Of a stretch of DNA of 64,000 nucleotides, positions 1 through 9,443 are shown piece by piece. The position numbers were made by a program, and so were the translations under genes. Each line of letters opens with the position of its first letter. The first letter of the stretch is position 1. The notes beneath the pieces were generated by a model. That model did not search any database. It was given only the letters and a program-made list of their open reading frames with translations, and was not told the origin of the DNA. This DNA comes from Chromatiales bacterium (GTDB lineage: Bacteria; Pseudomonadota; Gammaproteobacteria; Chromatiales; Chromatiaceae): positions 17,405 through 81,404 of the forward strand of contig JANQLO010000011.1 in the NCBI GenBank assembly GCA_028280505.1, read 5' to 3'.

Positions 1-1
1 G

Positions 2-865
2 GTGATCGGCAATATCACCGTTGGCGGCACCGGCAAGACACCCTTGGTCATTTGGTTGGCCGATTACCTGCGTCAGCGGGGGTTTCGACCCGGGATCGTC
101 GCGCGTGGCTATGGCGGTGGGGCACGTCATTGGCCCCAGCAGGTTAGGCCGGACAGCGATACGGCAACGGTCGGGGACGAGGCGGTAATGCTGGCTGCTC
201 GAACGGGTTGCCCGATGTGCGTTGGGCCGGATCGGCCGGCAGCCGTGGCAGCCCTGTTGGCCCATACCGATGTCAACGTCGTTCTCTCCGATGATGGTAT
301 GCAGCATTATGCGTTGGCACGCGATATCGAGATTGCCGTCATCGACGGCGAACGCCGCTTGGGCAACGGTTTCTTACTGCCGGCCGGGCCGTTGCGCGAG
401 CCCGCATCACGTCTAGCTCGGGTCGATATGGTCGTGGTAAACGGTCAGGGCGGCAACGGTGAGTTTTCGATGAAGCTCCATCAGCCTGGCGTTGTCAGCC
501 TAGACGGTCAGACCAGAGGGAGACTGGAGGACTTTTCGGAACGTAAGGTGCACGCGATCGCCGGAATCGGCAATCCGGAACGGTTTTTTTGCCTGCTGGA
601 ACGCCATGGTTTGAACATCGTGCGTCATCCCTTTCCCGATCATCATGTCTTTACCGAGAAAGATCTGTTGTTCGATGAGGAACTGCCGATTCTGATGACC
701 GAGAAAGATGCCGTAAAATGTCGTCGACTGCCGTGTCGAGATTGCTGGGTTGTGCCTGTGGATGCGCAACCGGACGCCGCTTTCGTTCACCGCTTGAGTG
801 TTATGTTGAAGGATATTATCGATGGACAAGAAACTGCTGGACATCCTGGTCTGTCCGATCTGTAA
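2..865 (+). CDS. lpxK: Tetraacyldisaccharide 4'-kinase, 5' end outside window
   Basis: LpxK phosphorylates the 4' position of the lipid A disaccharide precursor at the inner face of the cytoplasmic membrane. The visible 287 residues open inside the Walker A region (GGTGKTP near residues 8-14 of the visible part), so the membrane-anchoring N-terminus lies left of the window and the GTG at position 2 is an internal valine codon. The ARGYGG, SDDGMQH and PAGPLREP segments are typical of the family. The gene overlaps the Trm112-like gene by 44 bp and is followed by kdsB, the conserved lipid A/Kdo grouping. Identification is secure; only the N-terminus is missing. Confidence 0.95.
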   Translation: MIGNITVGGTGKTPLVIWLADYLRQRGFRPGIVARGYGGGARHWPQQVRPDSDTATVGDEAVMLAARTGCPMCVGPDRPAAVAALLAHTDVNVVLSDDGMQHYALARDIEIAVIDGERRLGNGFLLPAGPLREPASRLARVDMVVVNGQGGNGEFSMKLHQPGVVSLDGQTRGRLEDFSERKVHAIAGIGNPERFFCLLERHGLNIVRHPFPDHHVFTEKDLLFDEELPILMTEKDAVKCRRLPCRDCWVVPVDAQPDAAFVHRLSVMLKDIIDGQETAGHPGLSDL

Positions 866-1007
866 AGGCAAGCTGGTCTATAAACCGAAGGCCGGTGAAT
901 TGATCTGCAAGGTCGATCGCTTGGCCTTCCCGATCCGGGACGGTATTCCAGTGATGCTGGAACAGGAGGCTCGAGAATTGCCCGCCGATGAAGAGGTCGC
1001 GGATTGA
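822..1007 (+). CDS. ycaR: Trm112/YcaR family small protein
   Basis: This 61-residue protein has the family opening [12 protein letters not shown] with a Cys-x2-Cys pair (CPICKG, residues 11-16) and the later [13 protein letters not shown] segment. Family members fold as small zinc-ribbon-like domains; the bacterial function is not settled, though the eukaryotic relative Trm112 activates methyltransferases. A third cysteine (residue 29) is present but a complete second Cys-x2-Cys pair is not, so zinc binding may be partial. It lies between lpxK (44 bp overlap) and kdsB (TTGA stop/start overlap), so the three are translationally coupled. Confidence 0.9.
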   Translation: MDKKLLDILVCPICKGKLVYKPKAGELICKVDRLAFPIRDGIPVMLEQEARELPADEEVAD

Positions 1008-1771
1008 CTCGTGCCGGCTTCAAAGTAGTCATTCCGGCGCGATATGCATCCCAGCGCCTGCCCGGTAAACCCCTTTTGGACATCGCCGGTCGGCCAATGA
1101 TTCACCATGTTTACGATCGTGCCTGCGAAAGTGGTGCCGAAGAAGTGGTGATCGCGACGGATGACGAACGTATCGCGTCTGCGGCACGAAAATTCTGTGA
1201 CCGGATTTGTATGACTTCGACCGCGCATGTCAGCGGTACCGATCGCATTGCCGAGGTTGCAAGTCGCCTGGGCTGGACGGAAGAAACCTTGGTAGTCAAT
1301 CTGCAAGGCGACGAACCGCTAATGCCGCCGAGTCTGCTGAATCAGGTTGCCGGGACGCTTGAACAACACCCGGCGGCCGCGATGGCAACGCTGGCCGTGC
1401 CTTTGGAAGATCCCGCTCATCTGTTCGATACGAATGTTGTCAAGGTTGTTACGGACCGCGACGGTTATGCCTTGTATTTCAGTCGTGCGACCATTCCGTG
1501 GAAACGTGACACTTTTGCCAAAACCGCTGTGCCAAAGACCGACTGGTTGACAGGTGTGTTGCGCCATCTGGGTATCTACGCCTATCGCGCCGGATTTCTT
1601 ACCGGTTACGCGGAGCTTCCGGTGGCGCCGATCGAGCGCATGGAATCGCTCGAGCAGTTACGGGTCCTGTGGAACGGTGACAGGATTGCGGTCGATATTG
1701 CCGCCCACGTCCCGCCGGCCGGCGTAGATACCGCGGAAGATCTGGCAAGAGCGGTCGCGGCCTTGAATTGA
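1004..1771 (+). CDS. kdsB: 3-deoxy-manno-octulosonate cytidylyltransferase
   Basis: KdsB makes CMP-Kdo from CTP and Kdo for the lipopolysaccharide inner core. The 255-residue length is standard. The N-terminal nucleotide-binding signature [17 protein letters not shown] is seen at about residues 8-24, followed by VNLQGDEPL near 103 and the [12 protein letters not shown] segment near the C-terminus. The start chosen is TTG at 1004, which overlaps the TGA of ycaR; there is no nearby ATG in frame before the core motif. It is the last gene of the lpxK-ycaR-kdsB unit and is followed by a small inverted repeat. Confidence 0.95.
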   Translation: MTRAGFKVVIPARYASQRLPGKPLLDIAGRPMIHHVYDRACESGAEEVVIATDDERIASAARKFCDRICMTSTAHVSGTDRIAEVASRLGWTEETLVVNLQGDEPLMPPSLLNQVAGTLEQHPAAAMATLAVPLEDPAHLFDTNVVKVVTDRDGYALYFSRATIPWKRDTFAKTAVPKTDWLTGVLRHLGIYAYRAGFLTGYAELPVAPIERMESLEQLRVLWNGDRIAVDIAAHVPPAGVDTAEDLARAVAALN

Positions 1772-1783
1772 CGTGTGACCGTA

Positions 1784-1810
1784 GGGTATCCCCAATGATT
1801 GTGGATACCC
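1784..1810. terminator. Inverted repeat after kdsB, possible terminator
   Basis: GGGTATCC (1784-1791) pairs perfectly with GGATACCC (1803-1810) across an 11-base loop, starting 12 bases after the kdsB stop. No T-run follows on the plus strand, so if it ends transcription it is not a classical intrinsic terminator; it may instead protect the 3' end. Confidence 0.35.
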
Positions 1811-1937
1811 GGATTGGGCGACATCATTCGCGGATGGAGGCGAAGATCGCATGTCATAGCCCGGCTATTGCGAAGCGTTTCAACACAGAGACGGTGAATG
1901 CCGTCGTTCACGAAGAGTTAGAGGTGCCCTGCAAAGG

Positions 1938-2216
1938 TCAATTGCTATGGTGGCCCTCCAGCAGCACCAGTATGTCCTGAGAGTAGGTGTCTTCGGTTTT
2001 GTCCGACACTGCCAATGTCAGCGTGTCCTGCGCCCGTCGATTGGGCATGCCGAAAGCGTTTTGTTGCACATTGTATGGTGCACAGTCTTTACAGCGCTGC
2101 AGCACGATACTGTCGATGTCGCCGAGCACCTCGACCAGTATCCAGACTTCCCCGAGATAATCGAAGCGGTGCCCGATCAGTCGTTCGAGTTTGCGGTGCA
2201 GCGTATCAGCGGTCAT
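1938..2216 (-). CDS. Conserved-looking hypothetical protein with a C-x2-C pair
   Basis: The 92-residue protein has ordinary protein composition: a helix-like start (LHRKLERLIGHRFDYLG), then strands (WILVEVLG, DSIVLQRC) and a C-x2-C pair in RCKDCAPYNVQ. I do not recognise the family. It runs opposite to kdsB and ptpA and its start is only 41 bp from that of ptpA, so the two would share a short divergent control region. No clear Shine-Dalgarno sequence precedes the ATG at 2216. The reading frame is more protein-like than the overlapping plus-strand frames, which is the main reason for calling it. Confidence 0.6.
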   Translation of the reverse strand: MTADTLHRKLERLIGHRFDYLGEVWILVEVLGDIDSIVLQRCKDCAPYNVQQNAFGMPNRRAQDTLTLAVSDKTEDTYSQDILVLLEGHHSN

Positions 2217-2257
2217 GATAACGAGAACTTTTTTGCGCTTTGGGTCATTTACTCATC

Positions 2258-2734
2258 ATGGTAAAGATTTTATTCGTCTGCATGGGCAACATCTGCCGTT
2301 CGCCCACGGCGCACGGGGTTTTTAGGGCATTGGTAGAGCAAGAAGGTTTGGATGGCCGGATTAGTATCGATTCGGCGGGCACCCATGCGTACCACGTGGG
2401 CAATCCGCCGGACACTCGCGCCCAGGAGACCGCACGCCGGCGCGGTATCGATCTGTCCGATTTGGTGGCGCGACGTGTCAGTGCGAACGATTTCGAGGTC
2501 TTCGATTATGTTTTGGCGATGGACCAGGACAATTACATATCCCTGAGTGAGATTTGCCCGCTGGAGCATGTCGACAAGATCCATATGTTCATGGATTTTG
2601 CACCGGAGATGCGCACCCGTGAGGTACCGGATCCTTATTACGGCGGGGGGGCGGGATTCGAACGCGTGTTCGATCTCGTGGACGCAGCGGCCCAAGGGTT
2701 GTTACAGGATATTCGCCAGCGCCACCTCGGTTAG
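2258..2734 (+). CDS. ptpA: Low molecular weight protein-tyrosine-phosphatase
   Basis: The 158-residue protein carries the phosphate-binding loop CMGNICRSP (C-x5-R) at residues 8-16 and the late DPYY motif that supplies the general acid. Family members dephosphorylate protein tyrosines; some act opposite a capsule tyrosine autokinase such as Wzc. That makes the BY-kinase at 52.4 kb a conceivable partner, although nothing in the local context links them. The ATG at 2258 was preferred over an upstream TTG (2240) because the homologous N-terminus begins MVKILFVC. In Pseudomonas this gene also sits between kdsB and rne, with murB, which is absent here. Confidence 0.92.
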   Translation: MVKILFVCMGNICRSPTAHGVFRALVEQEGLDGRISIDSAGTHAYHVGNPPDTRAQETARRRGIDLSDLVARRVSANDFEVFDYVLAMDQDNYISLSEICPLEHVDKIHMFMDFAPEMRTREVPDPYYGGGAGFERVFDLVDAAAQGLLQDIRQRHLG

Positions 2735-2900
2735 TGGCTGTGCCCTTGTCGGGCTCCCTTTTGGGCGGCACCGGTACGGGCTTTCGGCATTGTTGCGCGC
2801 GCTTGCATGGGCAACGTCCGGTTCCGCGCTCGTACGCCTGACTGAACGGCCGGTAGTGCCGGTGCGCTGATGTGCAGTGAATCACCGGACAGGACATTAA

Positions 2901-2938
2901 CGCCTGGCAAACCGGATCGAGTCGCGAATCGCCAGGCG
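2901..2938. terminator. Stem-loop between converging ptpA and rne
   Basis: CGCCTGGC (2901-2908) and GCCAGGCG (2931-2938) form a perfect 8-bp stem with a 22-base loop. It starts 6 bases past the rne stop and also lies downstream of ptpA, so it could serve both converging genes. Neither side carries a strong T-run, so termination is a guess. Confidence 0.4.
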
Positions 2939-2944
2939 CTCTGC

Positions 2945-5587
2945 TCAGTCCGTATCTTTTGGCGGCATTTCGGGCGCCGGCTTCGGTGTGGCCGTGCCTG
3001 TTGTGCCAGTGGCGGACCCTGCAGCACGTTCGATTGATGGTGGCTTTTTTTCGCCGGTGTCATGTTTTATCGGCGCAGGTTTTTCCGCTCGCTTGTTGTC
3101 CACCGTTGTCGCAGGGGCGGCAGGTTTGCTTGCCGGTGGTGTAGGCGGTGTCGGATTTTCCGGTTTCGTTTCAACTGGTCGATTTTCCGTTCGCTCGGCG
3201 CGTGCCTTGTCGGGTGCCGGCCGGGCGGTTGGTTTAGCATCGTACTGTGGTCCGGCATTTTCGGCCGGTTTGGCTGTCGTCGGACCCGACGATGCTGCGA
3301 CGTTTTTCGATACTTCCTTTGCGGCCGGGCCAGCGCCGGCACTCGCGTCTTTGGGCTTGGGTGTCTTGGGGCTGTCGGTTTTTTGCTGTGTTTGGCGATC
3401 TTCCCGTGGCTTGTCAGACTCGGATTGCGCCTGCTTGGCACCGTCCGGAGAATTATTTTCGGTGTTCACCGCGTTCGATTCGGCCGATTTGTCCGCACTG
3501 CTGCGACGCCGGCGTCCGCCGCGGCGCCCACGGCGTGAACTGCGCTTAGGCGAGGTATCGCCGCTGTCTTCACCGGTGGTTTCCTTCGCTTCGGTCGGCG
3601 GCTGTTTTTGTTTCTTTTCCTGTTTTTCTTCGGCTTTCGGCGGGGTGGCGTCTTTACCTTTCTTTTGCCCGTTACTGCTCTTTTGTCCGTTACTGCGCTG
3701 AGTACCGGATTGACTGTTGCCACGACCTCCGCGGCGCCCACGGCTTTGCTTGGTTTCCCCCTGGCGGCTGTTGCGTTGACCGCCGCTGCGACGATTGCCG
3801 GTTTTTTGTTTGGATTCGTCTTTGGTTTCCGATGTCTTGACGGTCTCGGCTTCTTGCCCGGTTCCAGTCGTATCGCCGGTTTCTTCGCGGTTAGAAAAAA
3901 TGCTGCTGAACAAACGCTTTATGAACCCGCTTTCCGATGTCGACGATGTGGACTCGGGGGGCGACGACTTGGCGTGCTGCGGCGCCGGGCTGGGCGGAGA
4001 GATCTGTTTGACCGCCGGCTGTTCCATACGGGCTGGGGCACGTTCGGCCGGTGGCAAGCTTTCTGTCGTATAGTCCTTTTCCTGCGCGTGACTGGGCATA
4101 TCGTCTTCACGCATATCTTGGCGCCTGATACGTTCCAGTTCGTATTTCGGTGTTTCCAGGTTGCGGTTCGGGATCAGGACGATGCCCACATCGTGACGGT
4201 TCTCGATGTCGGCGATCATCTGGCGCTTTTCGTTCAGCAGGAAGGTTGCGACATCGACCGGTAATTGGGCGATTACCCGGCCTGTGTTCTCCTTCAGCGC
4301 CTCTTCCTCGATGATGCGCAGGATCGATAATGCAAGCGAATCCACACTACGGATGAACCCGTGGCCGTCACAGCGCGGGCAGACCTGGTGGGCGGACTCG
4401 CCCAAGGAGGGACGAAGGCGTTGGCGTGACATTTCGAGTAGGCCGAACCGCGAAATGCGTCCGATCTGGACTCGCGCACGGTCTTCTTTCATCGCCTCTT
4501 TCAGGCGGTTCTCGACCTCACGTTGATTACGTGACGGTGTCATATCGATAAAATCGATCACGAACAGACCACCGAGGTCACGCAGGCGTAACTGGCGGGC
4601 AATTTCGTCCGCTGCCTCCAGATTGGTATTCAGCGCGGTTTCTTCGATATCGGAGCCCTTGGTGGCCCGTGCCGAGTTGATATCGATCGATGTGAGCGCC
4701 TCGGTATGGTCGATGACGATCGATCCCCCGGAAGGAAGTCGAAGTTCGCGCCGAAAGGCCGATTCGATCTGCGATTCGATCTGATAACGCGAAAAGAGCG
4801 GGACTTCGTCTTCGTACAAGCGCAGTTTACGCAAGTATTTCGGCATCACCTGCTCGATGAACTGTCGGGCCTGATCATGGATATCGGGCTGATCAACCAC
4901 GATTTCGCCGATATCGGCACGCAGGTGGTCGCGGATTGACCGGATAATGACGTTGCTTTCTTGGTAGATCAGGAAAGGCGCCTTGCGTTCGGCGGCGGAT
5001 TGCTCGATCGCCCGCCAGAGCTGCAGCAGGTAATCGAGATCCCATTGCAATTCTTCGGCGACTTTGCCGACGCCGGCCGTGCGCACGATCAGACCCATGC
5101 CTTCGGGAATTTCCAGACTGCTCATGGCCTCGCGCAGTTCCGAGCGGTCCTGTCCCTCGATACGCCGCGATACGCCGCCTGCGCGGGGGTTGTTGGGCAT
5201 GAGCACCAAATAGCGTCCGGCCAGCGAGAGGAAGGTAGTCAGCGCTGCCCCTTTATTGCCGCGTTCTTCCTTTTCGACCTGGATGATGAGCTCTTGGCCT
5301 TCCTTGAGTAACTCGTTGATATTGCGTTTCCCGGCGTCGAATGCGGCGGAATCGAAATATGAACGCGAGATCTCCTTCATCGGCAGGAAACCGTGGCGTT
5401 CGGCGCCGTAGTCGATGAACGCGGCCTCGAGACTGGGTTCGACTCGGGTAATGCGGCCTTTGTAGATATTGGCCTTTTTCATCTCCCGGCCGGGAGATTC
5501 GATGTCCAGGTTGAACAGTTTTTGGCCATCAACGATGGCCACCCGCAACTCTTCCGGCTGAGTTGCGTTGATCAGCATGCGCTTCAT
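2945..5587 (-). CDS. rne: Ribonuclease E
   Basis: RNase E is the endonuclease that starts mRNA decay and processes rRNA and tRNA precursors; it is the scaffold of the degradosome. The 880-residue protein has an S1 domain after the MLINATQ start, the DNase I-like catalytic region with the two metal-binding aspartates in TSIDINSA and FVIDFIDM, and the zinc-link motif CPRCDGHG. From about residue 520 onward it is low-complexity and Arg/Gly/Lys/Pro-rich, as expected of an unstructured RNA- and protein-binding tail. The ATG at 5587 is preceded by AAGGA; the longer frame upstream was rejected. The neighbouring rluC is divergent, leaving a 484-bp region for the long autoregulated leader typical of rne. 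Confidence 0.96.
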   Translation of the reverse strand: MKRMLINATQPEELRVAIVDGQKLFNLDIESPGREMKKANIYKGRITRVEPSLEAAFIDYGAERHGFLPMKEISRSYFDSAAFDAGKRNINELLKEGQELIIQVEKEERGNKGAALTTFLSLAGRYLVLMPNNPRAGGVSRRIEGQDRSELREAMSSLEIPEGMGLIVRTAGVGKVAEELQWDLDYLLQLWRAIEQSAAERKAPFLIYQESNVIIRSIRDHLRADIGEIVVDQPDIHDQARQFIEQVMPKYLRKLRLYEDEVPLFSRYQIESQIESAFRRELRLPSGGSIVIDHTEALTSIDINSARATKGSDIEETALNTNLEAADEIARQLRLRDLGGLFVIDFIDMTPSRNQREVENRLKEAMKEDRARVQIGRISRFGLLEMSRQRLRPSLGESAHQVCPRCDGHGFIRSVDSLALSILRIIEEEALKENTGRVIAQLPVDVATFLLNEKRQMIADIENRHDVGIVLIPNRNLETPKYELERIRRQDMREDDMPSHAQEKDYTTESLPPAERAPARMEQPAVKQISPPSPAPQHAKSSPPESTSSTSESGFIKRLFSSIFSNREETGDTTGTGQEAETVKTSETKDESKQKTGNRRSGGQRNSRQGETKQSRGRRGGRGNSQSGTQRSNGQKSSNGQKKGKDATPPKAEEKQEKKQKQPPTEAKETTGEDSGDTSPKRSSRRGRRGGRRRRSSADKSAESNAVNTENNSPDGAKQAQSESDKPREDRQTQQKTDSPKTPKPKDASAGAGPAAKEVSKNVAASSGPTTAKPAENAGPQYDAKPTARPAPDKARAERTENRPVETKPENPTPPTPPASKPAAPATTVDNKRAEKPAPIKHDTGEKKPPSIERAAGSATGTTGTATPKPAPEMPPKDTD

Positions 5588-6071
5588 GTATTGTTCCTTT
5601 GTGCCCGGCAGGTGCTGCGCGATCCATCGACCCACTGCGCCCAAAGATCACGCATTGGTCTTGCGAAGTCCGGCATCGCCGAACGTGTTCACGCGGTACC
5701 TGAACCGAGGCAAAAATCAGTCACTAAGGCAGCTAAGGGACGGCCGCGTCATTCACCGGTCAAGGTGGGGTTCGCGCGTCAGCAAATAGCCACGCCCAAT
5801 TTTTTCGGCGCTCAGTGCATGGGGTTTGGGGCATACCGCGCGAAGCGGATATCGACCGCCCGGCATGGTTTGCGTGACCACTCTTTTCGAGATTTGCGCC
5901 ACATGCATGTGCGCTTCACAATGCGCCGAGAAATAGGTCCGGCGCAGGCAATTCATCCGTCTCAAACCCATCGCGTGACCATTCTCAGGGTCCGCGTGTC
6001 GGGTTGAAACGTTCGCGAAATATACCAGATTATCAGGCAGATGCATCATTCTTTGTACAGATCGTCAGAAC
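5588..6071. other. 484-bp divergent intergenic region, rne leader and rluC promoter
   Basis: No credible gene is seen here. The region separates the divergent rne (minus) and rluC (plus). In enterics rne has a leader of several hundred bases folded into hairpins that RNase E itself cleaves, so a similar autoregulatory leader is likely. Minus-strand -10-like hexamers occur at 6029-6034 (GATAAT) and 6019-6024 (TATATT), but no convincing -35 element was found. A plus-strand TTGAAA at 6004-6009 could contribute to rluC. Confidence 0.5.
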
Positions 6072-7037
6072 ATGGCTGAAGATATTGCCAAAGCGACCCG
6101 TGTACGCACGATAACGATCGATGAAAACAACGATGGGCAACGGGTCGATAATTTTTTACTATCGATTCTCAAGGGAGTACCGCGTAGCTGGGTCTATCGC
6201 GTACTTCGGCGGGGCGAGGTGCGCGTCAATAAGGGGCGCTGTAAGCCCGAAAAGCGATTACGCCGAGGGGATGTCGTGCGGGTACCCCCGGTTAGGCAAT
6301 CGGAAAAGCCGGCCGGGACTGTGCCGGCGCGACAGATCGAGGCAATTGAGAATGCCGTTCTTTTCGAGGATCCGGCATTGCTCGTCGTGAACAAACCGGC
6401 GGGTTTTGCTGTGCATGGCGGTAGCGGCTTGTCGCATGGGGTAATCGAGATTCTCCGCGCATCGCGGCCGGACGCACCCTATTTGGAATTGGCACATCGC
6501 TTGGATCGCGAAACCTCGGGCTGTCTGATGTTGGCAAAAAAACGCGGTGCTTTACGGCGCCTCCAGGAGTTACAGCGCCAAAAACGCGTTGAAAAACGCT
6601 ATGTTGCGCTACTGTTCGGGCGTATTCGCAAAGGGGGCTGGCGGGCCGATTTGCCGCTCCGGAAAAACACCTTGAAAAGTGGTGAGCGCATGGTCCGCGT
6701 CGATCCACAAGGTAAACCGGCCGTTACGCAGTTTAAGGTTTTGCGCGCTTATGCTGATGCAACCTTTGTCGAGGCGCAGTTGGAAACAGGGCGTACCCAT
6801 CAGATTCGGGTGCACGCCGCGGCCGCGGTCCATCCGATCCTGGGCGATCCAAAATACGGTGACGAAACGACCAATCGGGCCTGGCGGGATAGGGGTTTGA
6901 AGCGATTGTTTCTGCATGCGGCATCACTGAGATTCGCGTGGCCGGACGATGGGATCGACTTTGAGATTCAGGCACCGTTACCCGACGAGTTGAAGCGACT
7001 GTTGGAGAAGTTGGAGCAAAATGACGAGTCGATATGA
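6072..7037 (+). CDS. rluC: 23S rRNA pseudouridine synthase RluC
   Basis: RluC converts uridines of 23S rRNA (955, 2504 and 2580 in E. coli) to pseudouridine. The 321-residue protein has an N-terminal S4 RNA-binding domain (SWVYRVLRRGEVRVNKGR) and the catalytic domain with the HRLDRETSG motif, whose Asp is the nucleophile. Later come the EKRYVALL and GRTHQIRVH segments. The gene is divergent from rne, as in enterics and pseudomonads, and overlaps the following HAD phosphatase gene by 17 bp, indicating one transcript. Confidence 0.94.
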   Translation: MAEDIAKATRVRTITIDENNDGQRVDNFLLSILKGVPRSWVYRVLRRGEVRVNKGRCKPEKRLRRGDVVRVPPVRQSEKPAGTVPARQIEAIENAVLFEDPALLVVNKPAGFAVHGGSGLSHGVIEILRASRPDAPYLELAHRLDRETSGCLMLAKKRGALRRLQELQRQKRVEKRYVALLFGRIRKGGWRADLPLRKNTLKSGERMVRVDPQGKPAVTQFKVLRAYADATFVEAQLETGRTHQIRVHAAAAVHPILGDPKYGDETTNRAWRDRGLKRLFLHAASLRFAWPDDGIDFEIQAPLPDELKRLLEKLEQNDESI

Positions 7038-7680
7038 TCTGATCGTATTCGATTGGGACGGCACATTGATGAATTCCGAGCGGCGTATCGTGACTTGTAT
7101 GCAGCGGGCCGCCGAGGACGTCGGTTTGCCTTTGCCCGATCAAGCGGCAGCAAGCGATGTGATAGGGCTCGGACTGGACGATGCCTTAGCGCGTTTGTTT
7201 CCGGAGGCGGATGATGACGCTCTCGATGCCGTCGTAGCGGCTTATCGCAGGCATTGGCTGGGAAACGAGGTGGAATCCGCAACGATGTTCGATGGTGCCA
7301 CGGAGGTGGTCGAACGATTGCACGCCGGTGGCCATTTGCTCGCGATTGCGACCGGGAAGAGCCGGCGCGGACTGGATGTCGCACTCGGTCAGAGTGGGCT
7401 GGGCGCGTTGTTCCATGCAACGCGTTGTGCCGACGAGACTTTTTCCAAACCTCATCCGCAGATGCTGGAGGAGATTCTGACCGACCTCGATACCGCGCCG
7501 GCGCGCGCTGTCGTGGTTGGCGATACCGAATACGATATGCAAATGGCGGCCAATGCGGGTGTTGCGGCGGTGGGTATGGCACATGGTGTGCACAGTCCCG
7601 AGCGCTTACTCGCTAACGGCGCGCTGTTTTGCTTCGCCAATCTGTTCGAATTATCCGAATGGTTACATGATTTACGCTGA
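7021..7680 (+). CDS. HAD-superfamily phosphatase (phosphoglycolate phosphatase-like)
   Basis: All HAD motifs are present: DWDGTLMNS (motif I, nucleophile and acid Asp near residues 11-13), ATGK (motif II), SKPHP (motif III Lys) and GDTEYDMQMA (motif IV). The cap inserted after motif I is helical, which places it in subfamily IA with Gph and PpaX-like enzymes. The substrate cannot be read from sequence. The gene overlaps rluC by 17 bp and is followed by sppA 21 bp later; the rluC-HAD-sppA order is conserved in pseudomonads. Confidence 0.88.
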   Translation: MTSRYDLIVFDWDGTLMNSERRIVTCMQRAAEDVGLPLPDQAAASDVIGLGLDDALARLFPEADDDALDAVVAAYRRHWLGNEVESATMFDGATEVVERLHAGGHLLAIATGKSRRGLDVALGQSGLGALFHATRCADETFSKPHPQMLEEILTDLDTAPARAVVVGDTEYDMQMAANAGVAAVGMAHGVHSPERLLANGALFCFANLFELSEWLHDLR

Positions 7681-7701
7681 TTTCCGGCTGGGAGTATTTT
7701 G

Positions 7702-8670
7702 ATGGACCGAAATCAAGACGATGACAACGCGCGCTGGCACCAAGAGCTGGTGGAAAAACTCGCGACCGATGCACTGAAAGAACGTCGCCGTGCTCGCCGC
7801 TGGGGCATTTTTTTCAAGCTTTTGACTTTTGCCTACCTGGCGGTCTTGTTGGTTCTGCTGTTGCCGGCGGAATGGTCGGAAAAAACCATGGGTGCGGAGG
7901 AATCTCACACCGCCTTGATCGAGGTCGAGGGTATGATCGCACCGGGGGAAAAGGCCTCCGCCGATAATATCGTGACGGGGCTGCGGGAGGCATTCGAGGA
8001 CGCAAGCACCAAGGGCATCATTCTACGGATCAATTCGCCCGGCGGACTCCCGGTTCAAGCAAGTTATGTACAAAAAGAAATCGTGCGTCTGCGCGAGAAA
8101 TATCCGGATATTCCGCTTTATGCGGTGATCAGCGATATCTGCGCATCCGGAGGCTATTACATTGCATCGGCGGCAGATGAAATCTATGTCGACGAATCCA
8201 GTCTGATCGGCTCGATTGGCGTCATGATCAACGGTTTCGGTTTCGTCGATGCAATGGAGGATTTCGGCATCGAGCGGCGTCTCATGACAGCCGGTGAACA
8301 CAAGGGCTTGCTCGATCCCTTCAGCCCGCTGAGCGAGTTCGACAAGGCCCATACTCGGCAGTTGCTCGACGGCTTACACCAGACTTTTATCGACGCGGTC
8401 AAGGCCGGGCGGGGCGATCGGCTCAAGGGCGATCACGACATGTTGTTCAGTGGACTGTTTTGGAATGGCGCGGAAGGTATCGAACTGGGTTTGGCAGACG
8501 CCATCGGCAGTGCGAGCCATGTCGCTCGTGAAGTCATCGGAGCCGAGGACATCGTCGATTTCACGGCCAAAGATGATCCATTGGCCCGTTTGGCGCAGCG
8601 TTTCGGGGCCGGCGTGGCCGAAACTTTGGCCAAAGTAACGGGGCTCACTCCGGACTTTCACATTCGTTGA
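7702..8670 (+). CDS. sppA: Signal peptide peptidase SppA, short form (peptidase S49)
   Basis: SppA degrades leftover signal peptides in the inner membrane. The 322-residue protein is the short single-domain type. It has a basic N-terminal cytoplasmic segment, one transmembrane helix at about residues 35-55, then the S49 fold with the nucleophile serine in CASGGYY and the general-base lysine in GEHKGLLDPFSPL, about 50 residues further on. The ATG at 7702 is preceded by GGGAG; a TTG lies just before it. In Pseudomonas the next gene is maf, which here lies about 51 kb away. Confidence 0.92.
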   Translation: MDRNQDDDNARWHQELVEKLATDALKERRRARRWGIFFKLLTFAYLAVLLVLLLPAEWSEKTMGAEESHTALIEVEGMIAPGEKASADNIVTGLREAFEDASTKGIILRINSPGGLPVQASYVQKEIVRLREKYPDIPLYAVISDICASGGYYIASAADEIYVDESSLIGSIGVMINGFGFVDAMEDFGIERRLMTAGEHKGLLDPFSPLSEFDKAHTRQLLDGLHQTFIDAVKAGRGDRLKGDHDMLFSGLFWNGAEGIELGLADAIGSASHVAREVIGAEDIVDFTAKDDPLARLAQRFGAGVAETLAKVTGLTPDFHIR

Positions 8671-8677
8671 CGCAATA

Positions 8678-8711
8678 ACGTCATCTCTCTGTCACAATGT
8701 CATTCTGTAAT
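8678..8711 (+). promoter_or_regulatory. Pho box and -10 element of phoB
   Basis: ACGTCAT (8678-8684) and CTGTCAC (8689-8695) are two direct repeats close to the PhoB half-site CTGTCAT and spaced exactly 11 bases apart. Ten bases after the second comes TGTAAT (8706-8711), five of six matches to TATAAT. This is the layout of a PhoB-activated promoter in which the Pho box replaces the -35 element. A further ATGTCAT lies at 8697-8703. It predicts autoactivation of phoBR under phosphate starvation. Confidence 0.65.
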
Positions 8712-8747
8712 GGCGCGCTAACTTGGTTGATGACAGGGTGAATTTCG

Positions 8748-9443
8748 GTGGCTGTTACACAAATTTTAATCGTTGAAGACGAATCAGCGGTGCGCGAACT
8801 CTTGGCGGCGACGCTATTGGGGGCGGGCTACGATGTGCTCGAAGCCGCCAGCGCCGGCGAGGCACAAAACATGGTCGTCGATCAGACGCCGGCTTTGATC
8901 CTGCTTGATTGGATGCTACCGGGTATGACGGGGTTGGAATTCGCCAAATGGTTGAAACGAGACGAACAGCTGAGTGAAATTCCAATCATCATGCTTACCG
9001 CACGCGACGAAGAAAACTACAAAGTACAGGGGCTGGATGCCGGTGTCGACGATTATGTCACCAAGCCTTTTTCGACCCGTGAGTTACTGGCTCGGATTAA
9101 AGCGGTACTGCGGCGTGCCGGCAGTGACGCCAGCGAATTGATTCGGGTGAACGGTCGCTTGGAAATGGATTTGGTGCAACATCGCGTTTTGGCCGACGAT
9201 CAGCCGGTTTCGATCGGCCCGACCGAGTTCAAATTGTTGCACTTTTTCCTCACCCACCAGGAAAGAGTGTATTCCCGTGCACAGCTGCTCGATCTGGTGT
9301 GGGGGCGTAATGTGTATATCGAGGAACGCACGGTGGACGTTCACATCCGGCGTTTGCGCAAAGCCCTCGAGCCCCACGCGTTAGAGAATCTGGTTCAGAC
9401 TGTACGCGGAGTCGGCTATCGCTTCTCCGTGAGGCCAAGTTGA
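8748..9443 (+). CDS. phoB: Phosphate regulon response regulator PhoB
   Basis: The 231-residue OmpR-type regulator has a receiver domain with the phosphorylated Asp in LLDWMLPGMTG, the Thr in MLTARDEE and the Lys in VTKPFS, followed by a winged-helix DNA-binding domain (ERTVDVHIRRLRKAL and VRGVGYRF). The start is GTG at 8748, giving the normal PhoB N-terminus. The stop overlaps the TTG start of phoR. A candidate Pho box sits about 50-70 bp upstream. The DWMLPG signature and following phoR and phoU make the PhoB assignment firm. Confidence 0.94.
   Translation: MAVTQILIVEDESAVRELLAATLLGAGYDVLEAASAGEAQNMVVDQTPALILLDWMLPGMTGLEFAKWLKRDEQLSEIPIIMLTARDEENYKVQGLDAGVDDYVTKPFSTRELLARIKAVLRRAGSDASELIRVNGRLEMDLVQHRVLADDQPVSIGPTEFKLLHFFLTHQERVYSRAQLLDLVWGRNVYIEERTVDVHIRRLRKALEPHALENLVQTVRGVGYRFSVRPS

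Noticed and set aside
2640..2680. Sequence resembling the T-arm of a tRNA (GTTCGAATCCCGC on the minus strand)
   Set aside because: It lies inside ptpA and encodes the conserved end of the enzyme; no acceptor stem, D-arm or anticodon arm can be formed around it.
2988..4264. Long plus-strand reading frames opposite the 3' half of rne
   Set aside because: They arise from the biased Arg/Gly/Pro codons of the RNase E tail; the translations are low-complexity and rne is unmistakable.
5588..6049. Small reading frames in the rne-rluC gap
   Set aside because: None has a ribosome site or protein-like composition; a long untranslated rne leader explains the gap better.
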